This document shows positions 45,369 through 50,865 of a stretch of 64,000 nucleotides of DNA, piece after piece (position 1 is the stretch's first letter; each line of letters starts with the position of its first letter). The DNA comes from Aquificota bacterium (GTDB taxonomy: Bacteria > Aquificota > Aquificia > Aquificales > Aquificaceae): NCBI GenBank assembly GCA_018771605.1, contig CP076324.1, forward strand, positions 1,054,001 to 1,118,000, in the 5' to 3' direction. A program made the position numbers and the translations under genes. The notes below the pieces were generated by a model that ran no database searches, was not told the DNA's origin, and worked only from the letters and a program-made list of their open reading frames with translations.

Positions 45369-45421
45369 CTTTTGACAGTATTTTATATCATCTACTATTA
45401 AGTGTCAATGACTGTCAAAGG
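45369..45421 (-). promoter_or_regulatory. Promoter and putative operators of the HTH-xer-trmD operon
   Basis: On the minus strand: -35 TTGACA (45408-45403), a 17-bp spacer, and -10 TAAAAT (45385-45380). The hexamer TTGACA occurs twice in the same direction (45418-45413 and 45408-45403). It occurs once inverted as part of the 10-bp inverted pair CTTTTGACAGT (45369-45379) and ACTGTCAAAGG (45411-45421). The left arm falls near the start point and the right arm just upstream of -35, as for an autorepressor. Confidence 0.55.
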
Positions 45422-45435
45422 ATAGGGGAAGTAGG

Positions 45436-45463
45436 TGTTAATATAATAGCAATTATATTAACA
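45436..45463. other. dif-like Xer recombination site (28 bp, 11-6-11)
   Basis: The left arm TGTTAATATAA (45436-45446) and right arm TTATATTAACA (45453-45463) are perfect inverted repeats around the six bases TAGCAA (45447-45452). The length, the 6-bp centre and the inner ATAA/TTAT boundaries are those of bacterial dif sites. It is AT-only in the arms with no U-tract, so it is a poor terminator. It lies upstream of the operon encoding the only Xer recombinase in the window. Confidence 0.6.
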
Positions 45464-45520
45464 TTATGGATAAAAAGATGGGGGCATATTAGAGCCTCTT
45501 GTGTTAGAGTGATTGATTTC

Positions 45521-45727
45521 TTATTCCTCTACTTCCTTCAAAACTTCTTCAAGATAAGCCTTTAAGCTTTTTAAACCCTCAGGATCAAATTTCCCATCCA
45601 CTACCACGATTATTTCATCATCCACAATGACCACTCCCACGTTTGAAACACTAAAGTTTTTCTTTATGTAATCCATATGCTCTAATAGAAGAGTTTTAGC
45701 TTTTGAAAGCTTTTCCTCCTTAGTCAT
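45521..45727 (-). CDS. Small conserved-looking protein, unknown
   Basis: 68 aa. A helix (EEKLSKAKTLLLEHMDYIKKNF), two strands (VGVVIVDDEIIVVVDGKF), then a helix, a compact alpha/beta plan. It overlaps the SpoVG-like gene by 4 nt and is third in the def operon. The function is unknown. Confidence 0.6.
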   Translation of the reverse strand: MTKEEKLSKAKTLLLEHMDYIKKNFSVSNVGVVIVDDEIIVVVDGKFDPEGLKSLKAYLEEVLKEVEE

Positions 45728-45987
45728 GAAAGACTCTCTTTATAACGGTCCACCACCACCCTCCTTATCTTTTCCAAAAGCTCCCTATCCTCTATCTCCA
45801 CTATAGCCCTTCTACTCTCTGGGCTAAACTCAGGCATAACTATAAAAAGCCCTCCGTTTTTGGCTTCATATAGCCTTATGCCCCTTATAAGTATTTTGCC
45901 ATCAAGCCTTACATCCGCATAAGCCAATATTCTTGGCCTCTTTGAAGATACTTCAAAGGGATAAAAATTAACCAGTTCTACTTTCAC
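45724..45987 (-). CDS. SpoVG-like protein
   Basis: 87 aa. The segment RILAYADVRLDGKILIRGIRLYEAKNGGLFIVMP matches the SpoVG core (A-x-V-x-[F/L]D-...-I-...-I-[R/K]-...-[G/N]-G-L-F-[V/I]-x-M-P). SpoVG proteins bind RNA or DNA and act as site-specific regulators. It overlaps def by 4 nt. Confidence 0.75.
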   Translation of the reverse strand: MKVELVNFYPFEVSSKRPRILAYADVRLDGKILIRGIRLYEAKNGGLFIVMPEFSPESRRAIVEIEDRELLEKIRRVVVDRYKESLS

Positions 45988-46490
45988 CTTTGTTTTTGAA
46001 GTTTGGCATACCTTTCAAGGGCCAAACGCCTTCTTAAACCATTTACCCTATCTATAAAGGTTATACCTTCTAAATGGTCCATCTCATGCTGGAAAACTAT
46101 GGCTGGGAAGCCTTCCAGATGGTATATATGCTCTTCTCCATTCTCGTTAAGGGCTTTTACCTTCACACTCTTATACCTCTCCACCTCTACTGTAAGGCCC
46201 GGAAAGGAAAGACAACCTTCTTTATACTTTGTAGTACCTTGGGCTTCTATAACTTCTGGATTTATCAGAACTAACTTTAAGGGTGGGCTTTCTTTCTTTG
46301 GCGTGGTGTCTATAACCATAATACTAAGGCTAACACCTATCTGGTTTGCGGCAAGGCCAACGCCTTCTGCGTGATACATGGTTTCAAACATATCCCTGAT
46401 AAGCTCTTTTATTTCCTTATCTATAACATCCACTCTTTGTGTGGGTGTTTTGAGTACAGGGTGTGGAAACCTTACTATATCCCTTACCAT
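45984..46490 (-). CDS. def: Peptide deformylase
   Basis: 168 aa. The three metal-site motifs are all present: GVGLAANQIG (motif 1), EGCLSFPG (motif 2, metal Cys) and QHEMDHLEG (motif 3, two His and catalytic Glu). It removes the N-formyl group from nascent proteins. It is first in the leftward operon with the SpoVG-like gene and a small gene. Confidence 0.97.
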   Translation of the reverse strand: MVRDIVRFPHPVLKTPTQRVDVIDKEIKELIRDMFETMYHAEGVGLAANQIGVSLSIMVIDTTPKKESPPLKLVLINPEVIEAQGTTKYKEGCLSFPGLTVEVERYKSVKVKALNENGEEHIYHLEGFPAIVFQHEMDHLEGITFIDRVNGLRRRLALERYAKLQKQR

Positions 46491-46538
46491 AAGAATAAAA
46501 GTTTATACTTTTACCTTAACCTTTCAAGTATTTTAATG

Positions 46539-46557
46539 GTTGCAACACTGTTGCAAC
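46539..46557 (+). promoter_or_regulatory. Tandem palindromes, candidate enhancer (UAS) for the sigma54 promoter
   Basis: The palindrome GTTGCAAC occurs at 46539-46546 and 46550-46557, with 11 bp between corresponding positions, about one helical turn. It lies roughly 110 bp upstream of the expected start of the sigma54 promoter at 46631, the usual place for an enhancer-binding activator. Confidence 0.5.
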
Positions 46558-46630
46558 ATACAACACTAATACCACAACCCATATGGTCAAAAAAACATTA
46601 ATTAAAGCCAATTTTAAAGGCATGTGTAGA

Positions 46631-46648
46631 TTGGCATATATCTTGCAC
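46631..46648 (+). promoter_or_regulatory. Sigma54 (-24/-12) promoter of the DUF2173 operon
   Basis: TTGGCATATATCTTGCAC: GG at 46633-46634 and GC at 46645-46646 are separated by exactly 10 bp, matching the consensus TGGCAC-N5-TTGC. The transcript would begin near 46658 and give a leader with Shine-Dalgarno AAAGGAGGTG before ATG 46684. Confidence 0.65.
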
Positions 46649-46683
46649 ATCTAAAAGTGAAAACCTTTAAAGGAGGTGTAGCG

Positions 46684-47025
46684 ATGGCCACACTTAGCAA
46701 GCTAAAAGAGCTTATGTCCATACCAGGGGCGATTGCCGCAGGAGAGTTTTCCGATGATGGCAGGCTTCTTGCCTACTATGGCAACATTGATGAGAAGTCT
46801 GCAGAGATAGCCGCTATGATGTGTGCGGCCAACAAGCTTATGGGTAGTATGCAGGCAAAGGGCTGGAGCGCATATACGGGACAGGGTGGTTTTTATCCTG
46901 TTTGTGGCTTTGCTGTAGCGGGTGGCAAGTATGCTGCCTGCATAATGGGCAATGTGGGAGTTTTTGTAGAGCTTGATAAAGCAGACTTTGACAAGACCTT
47001 TGAAATCCTTTCCAAATACATCTAA
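46684..47025 (+). CDS. DUF2173 family protein, first paralogue
   Basis: 113 aa, roadblock-like alpha/beta size. It begins MATLSKLKELMSIPGAIAAGEFSDDGRLLAYYGNI and has the family features of a 'G.A.GEFs.DG.L..Y.G' strand pair, a Cys in AAMMCAANKLMG, and a C-terminal GKYAACIMGNVGVFVELD. DUF2173 proteins are found in sulfur- and hydrogen-oxidising bacteria; their function is unknown. Start ATG 46684 has a perfect Shine-Dalgarno. Together with the next gene it lies behind a sigma54 promoter. Confidence 0.85.
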   Translation: MATLSKLKELMSIPGAIAAGEFSDDGRLLAYYGNIDEKSAEIAAMMCAANKLMGSMQAKGWSAYTGQGGFYPVCGFAVAGGKYAACIMGNVGVFVELDKADFDKTFEILSKYI

Positions 47026-47040
47026 AAGGAGGTAAAAGCC

Positions 47041-47376
47041 ATGGCAAACCTTGACAGGCTTATGCAAATTAAAGGTGTTTGGGCGGCAGGTGAGTTTACC
47101 AACGACGGAAAGCTTGTAGCTTATAAGGGCAACATATCCGAAGAGCAGGCTGCAATGGCCGCTGAGATGTGCGCAGCCAACAACGCTATGGCAAAGATGC
47201 AGTGCGACGGATATACAGCCTTTTCTGGCCAGGAGTGGACACCACTGCATGGGTGGGCCCTTACCGGTCCCAAGTACTCTGTGTGTGTAATGGGTAATGT
47301 GGGTGTGTTTGTAAATAACGACGAAGTGTCTTTCAACGAAGTATTTAAGGCGTTGAGGGAAGAGGCAGGGAGGTAG
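47041..47376 (+). CDS. DUF2173 family protein, second paralogue
   Basis: 111 aa, clearly homologous to the upstream gene: MANLDRLMQIKGVWAAGEFTNDGKLVAYKGNI, AAEMCAANNAMAKMQ, and KYSVCVMGNVGVFVNNDE. The gap is 15 bp with Shine-Dalgarno AAAGGAGGTAA. The tandem pair suggests a heterodimer (inference). A strong terminator follows at 47384. Confidence 0.85.
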   Translation: MANLDRLMQIKGVWAAGEFTNDGKLVAYKGNISEEQAAMAAEMCAANNAMAKMQCDGYTAFSGQEWTPLHGWALTGPKYSVCVMGNVGVFVNNDEVSFNEVFKALREEAGR

Positions 47377-47383
47377 GCCGTAG

Positions 47384-47413
47384 GGGGAAGGCTCCGAGCC
47401 TTCCCCTTTTTTT
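47384..47413 (+). terminator. Rho-independent terminator of the DUF2173 operon
   Basis: A perfect 10-bp stem GGGGAAGGCT / AGCCTTCCCC with a CCG loop, followed by seven T. Confidence 0.9.
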
Positions 47414-47434
47414 ATTACTTTTTGGGAGGCAAGA

Positions 47435-47815
47435 ATGTATAAATTTCTTTCTGAAGATTGGATAAGAGCTTACGCGGAAGAATGGAACAAAAACGAAAAA
47501 TTAAAATCGGACCTTAGGGATTTTTCCGCAAGTATAAAATACTATGTGGAGGGGAAGGAAGGAGAAGCTGTAGAACTCATTGTAGAAAAGGGCATAGCAA
47601 AATCTGCAGGGAAGGCCAACTCTCAAAGCTATGATTTTGAACTTTGGGCAAGCCCAGAAAACTGGAAAAAACTCGCCACCGGAGAGATGGGGCCACGTGC
47701 TGCCATGTTAACAAAAAGGCTGAAGTTTAAAGGTTCTATGATAACAGCTATGAAATATATGTCTGCTTTTGAAGAAAGCCTTAGGATGATGTCTAAGGTG
47801 CCAACATTGTGGTAG
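47435..47815 (+). CDS. SCP2 sterol-transfer-like protein
   Basis: 126 aa. The C-terminal half has the SCP2 signature LATGEMGPRAAMLTKRLKFKGSMITAMKYMSAFEESLR. The fold is a hydrophobic tunnel binding lipids or acyl groups; the ligand is unknown in bacteria. It begins just after the DUF2173 terminator with its own Shine-Dalgarno (GGGAGG), so it may be expressed by read-through or separately. Confidence 0.8.
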   Translation: MYKFLSEDWIRAYAEEWNKNEKLKSDLRDFSASIKYYVEGKEGEAVELIVEKGIAKSAGKANSQSYDFELWASPENWKKLATGEMGPRAAMLTKRLKFKGSMITAMKYMSAFEESLRMMSKVPTLW

Positions 47816-47821
47816 TTTAAA

Positions 47822-47898
47822 TAGTGGCAGGGTGTTTCTTCTGTTCCATGTGCATATTTTACAGGTGTCCGTTTGGTTAAGCCCTGCCACTATACGCC
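47822..47898. repeat. Long inverted repeat between convergent genes
   Basis: The 12-bp arms ATAGTGGCAGGG and CCCTGCCACTAT are perfect and enclose about 46 bp. The right flank reads TATACGCC, identical to the outer end of element copy B. It lies between the SCP2-like gene and uvrC, so it may also insulate convergent transcription. Confidence 0.5.
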
Positions 47899-47902
47899 TT
47901 CT

Positions 47903-49588
47903 TCAATCATTAAGGTATTTGGCCACTTCTTGCTTCAAAGATGGGTTTATACCAAGCTTTTTTAAACTTTGGTCGTCCGCCTTTATAAATTCATACAGAT
48001 TTTCAAAGTTCCTGTAGATTAGCCTCTTTTTCACCTCGCCTATGCCCTTTATCTTATCCAACACATCCTGCATACTTTCTTTTAGTCTAAGCTTTCTGTT
48101 ATATGTCAAAGCAAACCTATGAGCTTCATCCCTTATGAGGCCAAAAATCCTGTAGAGGATGGGATATTTTTTAAGCTCTATCTCTTTCCCATCCTCACAT
48201 ATTAGAATTTCTTCCTCCTTTGCAAGGGCAAGGACCTTTATAGGTAGAGAAAACTTGTCCCTTACCCTTAATGCCACATTAAGCTGCCCATAGCCACCAT
48301 CTATGAGCCAAAGGTCTGGCATCTTCTCTTCACCTTCTTTTAGCCTTTTTGCTCTGCGGGAAAGCACTTCCTCAAGGGCTCTATAATCATCTACGCCTTT
48401 AAATGTTTTTATCTTATACCTTCTGTAAGCCTTTTTATTCATATCTCCCATTTCCCACACTACACAAGACCCAACGGTATAATCTCCATAGAAATGGGAT
48501 ATGTCAAAGCCTTCAATCCTTTCTGGCAAGCCCATATTCAAAAGCCTGTTAAACTCTCCCCTTAAGAGTTCTGGGTCCAATTGGTGTCCCAAGTTCTCCC
48601 TTATTAACTCCTCCAGACCTCTATCTATTTCCTTTATAAGGTTAAAGGTTCCTCTTTGTCTTAGCCACCAAAGGGCCTCTTCTGATATTTCAAAATTTAC
48701 CATAAGATTCTTTGGCAATGGGCTGGTGTAATAAAATCCCAAAAGAAATTCTTCCAACTCCTCTTCCTTATCAAGGGTTATTACCTGCTTGTCCACAAGC
48801 CTTCCAGACCTTATAAGGAATAGACCGACAAGCCTTCCCATCTGGTAGATTATGTCCGCATTGGAATACTCAAGCCCCGATACCCTTTGACCCTTTGATA
48901 GGTTTTCCAATGCTTGTATTTGATCCCTAAGCATGGCACATCTTTCAAAGCTTAGGTTTTGCATCTCTACTTCAATCCTTGAATACAACTCCTCCAACAC
49001 CTGGCTAACATCTCCAGAAAGAAGTGCTATTGCAGACTTTACAGAAAGATTATAAGAATCCTTATCTACGAGACCACAGCAGGGTGCAGAACATAGACCC
49101 AAATGGTAATCCATGCAGGGTTCCTTTCTTATAGGCATCGGGTCGCAGGTGCGAAGCTTAAAAACTTTATGAATTAACCTTTTTACCCTTCTTGCCTTGG
49201 ATGTGCTGAAGAAGGGACCAAAGAGCTGTCCCTTGTGGTCTGTGCCTCTTACTACCTTTATGGTAGGGAAGGTTTCATTGGTTATAAGCAATAAGGGATA
49301 GCCTCCACCGTACTTATGAAGCACATTGTAGCGTGGTTTGTGAAGTTGTATTAGGTCCACTTCAAGTGTTAGGGCTTCGTAAGTGTTGCGTGTTATTATC
49401 CACTCCACATCCGTTGAGTTGTTTATTATGGCTCTCTCTTTGCCATCCTTTTCTGCTAGCTTATAGTGTTGCAAAAGTCTATCCCTTAAGCTTTTTGCTT
49501 TGCCTATGTATAAAGCCTTTTTACCCTTTTTAAAGATATACACGCCAGGCTTGTCTGGTGCTTTTTGAAGCACATCAAGGCTTATCAT
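47903..49588 (-). CDS. uvrC: Excinuclease ABC subunit C
   Basis: 561 aa. The N-terminal GIY-YIG nuclease has PGVYIFKKGKKALYIGKAKSLRDRL. The Cys-rich segment is CDPMPIRKEPCMDYHLGLCSAPCCG, followed by a UVR motif and the RNase H-like C-terminal nuclease (FDISHFYGDYTVGSCVVWE; WLIDGGYGQLNVAL). A terminal HhH is present (LDKIKGIGEVKKRL). It makes both incisions in nucleotide excision repair. TATATT lies 7 nt upstream of the ATG. Confidence 0.95.
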   Translation of the reverse strand: MISLDVLQKAPDKPGVYIFKKGKKALYIGKAKSLRDRLLQHYKLAEKDGKERAIINNSTDVEWIITRNTYEALTLEVDLIQLHKPRYNVLHKYGGGYPLLLITNETFPTIKVVRGTDHKGQLFGPFFSTSKARRVKRLIHKVFKLRTCDPMPIRKEPCMDYHLGLCSAPCCGLVDKDSYNLSVKSAIALLSGDVSQVLEELYSRIEVEMQNLSFERCAMLRDQIQALENLSKGQRVSGLEYSNADIIYQMGRLVGLFLIRSGRLVDKQVITLDKEEELEEFLLGFYYTSPLPKNLMVNFEISEEALWWLRQRGTFNLIKEIDRGLEELIRENLGHQLDPELLRGEFNRLLNMGLPERIEGFDISHFYGDYTVGSCVVWEMGDMNKKAYRRYKIKTFKGVDDYRALEEVLSRRAKRLKEGEEKMPDLWLIDGGYGQLNVALRVRDKFSLPIKVLALAKEEEILICEDGKEIELKKYPILYRIFGLIRDEAHRFALTYNRKLRLKESMQDVLDKIKGIGEVKKRLIYRNFENLYEFIKADDQSLKKLGINPSLKQEVAKYLND

Positions 49589-49595
49589 AGAGAAT

Positions 49596-49601
49596 AATAT
49601 A
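49596..49601 (-). promoter_or_regulatory. -10 hexamer of uvrC, leaderless arrangement
   Basis: TATATT on the minus strand ends 7 nt before ATG 49588; no Shine-Dalgarno sequence. Confidence 0.45.
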
Positions 49602-49783
49602 GGCTAACTGAAAAATCAAAAGCCTGCTTTATTACATAGTATTTTTAGAGTTCAGGCATCGTCCTAGGCCCTATACAGTTTAGTTCAATGCCCTATTTAC
49701 TAAGCTTATCAATCAATTAACCACTCCTACAGTGGCTGTGTGGATGTAAAGATAAAACTAATAAGGATAGATTGACTTACCTA

Positions 49784-49812
49784 TTGACAAAGTGATAAAA
49801 GAGTCTTATAAT
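49784..49812 (+). promoter_or_regulatory. Sigma70 promoter of the molybdoenzyme operon
   Basis: Consensus -35 TTGACA (49784-49789), a 17-bp spacer, and consensus -10 TATAAT (49807-49812). It gives a leader of about 30 nt containing a palindrome and the Shine-Dalgarno AAAGGAGGTGAG before ATG 49849. The rest of the 260-bp gap to uvrC shows no gene. Confidence 0.8.
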
Positions 49813-49820
49813 GAGTAAAG

Positions 49821-49832
49821 TGATTTAAATCA
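49821..49832 (+). promoter_or_regulatory. Crp/Fnr-type palindromic operator at the start point
   Basis: A perfect palindrome TGATTTAAATCA, of the form TGAT-N4-ATCA used by Crp/Fnr regulators. It lies at about +2 to +13 of the predicted transcript, a position expected to repress. Confidence 0.45.
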
Positions 49833-49848
49833 TCAAAGGAGGTGAGCT

Positions 49849-50349
49849 ATGGGTGGTCTAAGCAGAAGGGATGTGCTAAAAGTGGGTGGCTTGTCTTTGG
49901 CAAGCCTTGTAAGCCCATCCTTTGCCTTCAGAGTTATGGAGCCCGTGGTAAAAGTAGAAAACCCCATGCTTTATTATCCCAACAGAGACTGGGAAAGGTT
50001 TTACAGGGACATATTCAAGTCGGAAAGCACCTTTACCTTTTTGTGCGCTCCAAATGACACCCATAACTGTCTTTTGACAGCCCATGTTAAGAATGGGGTG
50101 ATGACAAGGATTGAGCCCACATATAAGTTTGGAGAGGCGACGGATATATACGGCCTTAAAGCATCTCACCGATGGGACCCAAGATGTTGTAATAAGGGCC
50201 TTGCTCTTATGAGAAGGTTTTATGGGGACAGAAGGGTTAAGGGGCCTATGGTTAGAACGGGTTTTTACCAATGGTATAAGGATGGCTTTCCAAGAGACCC
50301 AAAGACGGGCAAACCGCCAGAGAAATATTTCCAAAAAGGCTCATTTTAG
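49849..50349 (+). CDS. Type II DMSO-reductase-family molybdenum catalytic subunit, N-terminal fragment
   Basis: 166 codons. A Tat signal ([22 protein letters not shown]) is followed by the N-terminal Fe-S domain of the selenate/chlorate/ethylbenzene-type alpha subunit: [14 protein letters not shown] (Cys66, His72, Cys74) and [11 protein letters not shown] (Cys113/114). [33 protein letters not shown] follows in the usual order. The frame ends at TAG 50347 within foreign sequence. The remainder of the enzyme resumes at about 50845 in the same frame. As it stands the gene is interrupted and should not give an intact enzyme. Confidence 0.85.
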   Translation: MGGLSRRDVLKVGGLSLASLVSPSFAFRVMEPVVKVENPMLYYPNRDWERFYRDIFKSESTFTFLCAPNDTHNCLLTAHVKNGVMTRIEPTYKFGEATDIYGLKASHRWDPRCCNKGLALMRRFYGDRRVKGPMVRTGFYQWYKDGFPRDPKTGKPPEKYFQKGSF

Positions 50350-50353
50350 CCTT
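50331..50353 (-). terminator. Terminator of the inserted antisense gene
   Basis: On the minus strand, stem AAGGCT / AGCCTT with loop AAAATG, followed by five T. It overlaps the stop codon of the inserted ORF and lies at the left junction of the insert. Confidence 0.6.
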
Positions 50354-50784
50354 ATATCTTCTTTAAGATAGTATCTGAGAATTTTGTCCTTAATCTTGCG
50401 AGGAAGTAGCAGATAGATTGGTATGGCTATAAGCCAGCTGAGTATGAGGGGTAAAAAGAAGACATAAAATTGCTCTTTTATAACACCAGCCAAATAAAGC
50501 AATATACCACTAAGAGTAAGCACTGAAAATATAGAGAGAGCAATGCCACTATAAATTCCCCATTCCGAATATCGCCGTCTCACCCAATTTAAATCAAGAA
50601 AACTATACATTCCAATTTTCTCAATCCTTTTCCTTAGCCTCTTCGCCAGCTCAGGGTCTTCCCTCTCCACCTGTGCCAGTATCTCCTCTCTTTCCTTTTC
50701 CTCAAGACTTGCAAGTTTATAGGCTATCTCCTCCTCTTTTGTCTTTTTCTCCACAAGCTCTTTTATCCTGTCAAGCCTGTCCAT
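50341..50784 (-). CDS. Two-TM protein with charged helical N-terminus, inside the insert
   Basis: 147 aa. Residues about 1-60 are charged and helical ([51 protein letters not shown]). Two TM segments follow near 80-100 and 105-125, then a basic C-terminus. ATG 50784 is preferred over 50820 because TATAAT lies 7 nt upstream of it. The family is not recognised. It is transcribed against the host gene. Confidence 0.6.
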   Translation of the reverse strand: MDRLDRIKELVEKKTKEEEIAYKLASLEEKEREEILAQVEREDPELAKRLRKRIEKIGMYSFLDLNWVRRRYSEWGIYSGIALSIFSVLTLSGILLYLAGVIKEQFYVFFLPLILSWLIAIPIYLLLPRKIKDKILRYYLKEDIRLK

Positions 50785-50791
50785 AAAGTTA

Positions 50792-50797
50792 ATTATA
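50792..50797 (-). promoter_or_regulatory. -10 hexamer of the inserted gene, leaderless arrangement
   Basis: TATAAT on the minus strand ends 7 nt before ATG 50784. Confidence 0.5.
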
Positions 50798-50814
50798 GCT
50801 TTTTTCTTGAGGAA

Positions 50815-50849
50815 TTCCACAGAAAATTTCTGTGGAATTCCACAGAAAA
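50815..50849. repeat. Three alternating copies of an 11-bp sequence at the insert's right junction
   Basis: TTCCACAGAAA at 50815-50825, its reverse complement TTTCTGTGGAA at 50827-50837, and TTCCACAGAAA again at 50838-50848. Together they form overlapping perfect palindromes centred on A50826 and on the EcoRI-like GAATTC. Confidence 0.75.
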
Positions 50850-50865
50850 GGTAACCTGGGATGAA

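Larger units (their letters stand above)
50336..50845 (-). mobile_element. Gene cassette inserted into the molybdoenzyme gene
   Basis: About 0.5 kb separates the two halves of one molybdoenzyme reading frame (the halves are in the same phase). The insert carries a terminator at its left end, one minus-strand ORF, a TATAAT 7 nt upstream of that ORF, and palindromic TTCCACAGAAA repeats at its right end. No transposase and no matching terminal repeats are visible, so the exact ends (within about 15 bp) and the mechanism are unknown. Confidence 0.55.

Noticed and set aside
45436-45463. The 28-bp palindrome as a transcription terminator of the def operon
   Set aside because: The arms are almost pure A+T, there is no T-tract, and such a stem would be unstable at high growth temperature.
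45352-46683. Replication origin or terminus inferred from the change from mostly leftward to mostly rightward genes
   Set aside because: Divergent orientation would suggest an origin while the dif-like site would suggest a terminus; gene-strand bias is weak across the window, so orientation alone is not evidence.
50334-50851. AAAAGG at both insert junctions as a 6-bp target duplication
   Set aside because: Removing one copy plus the insert (512 bp) would put the two halves of the enzyme out of frame, so this short match is probably chance.
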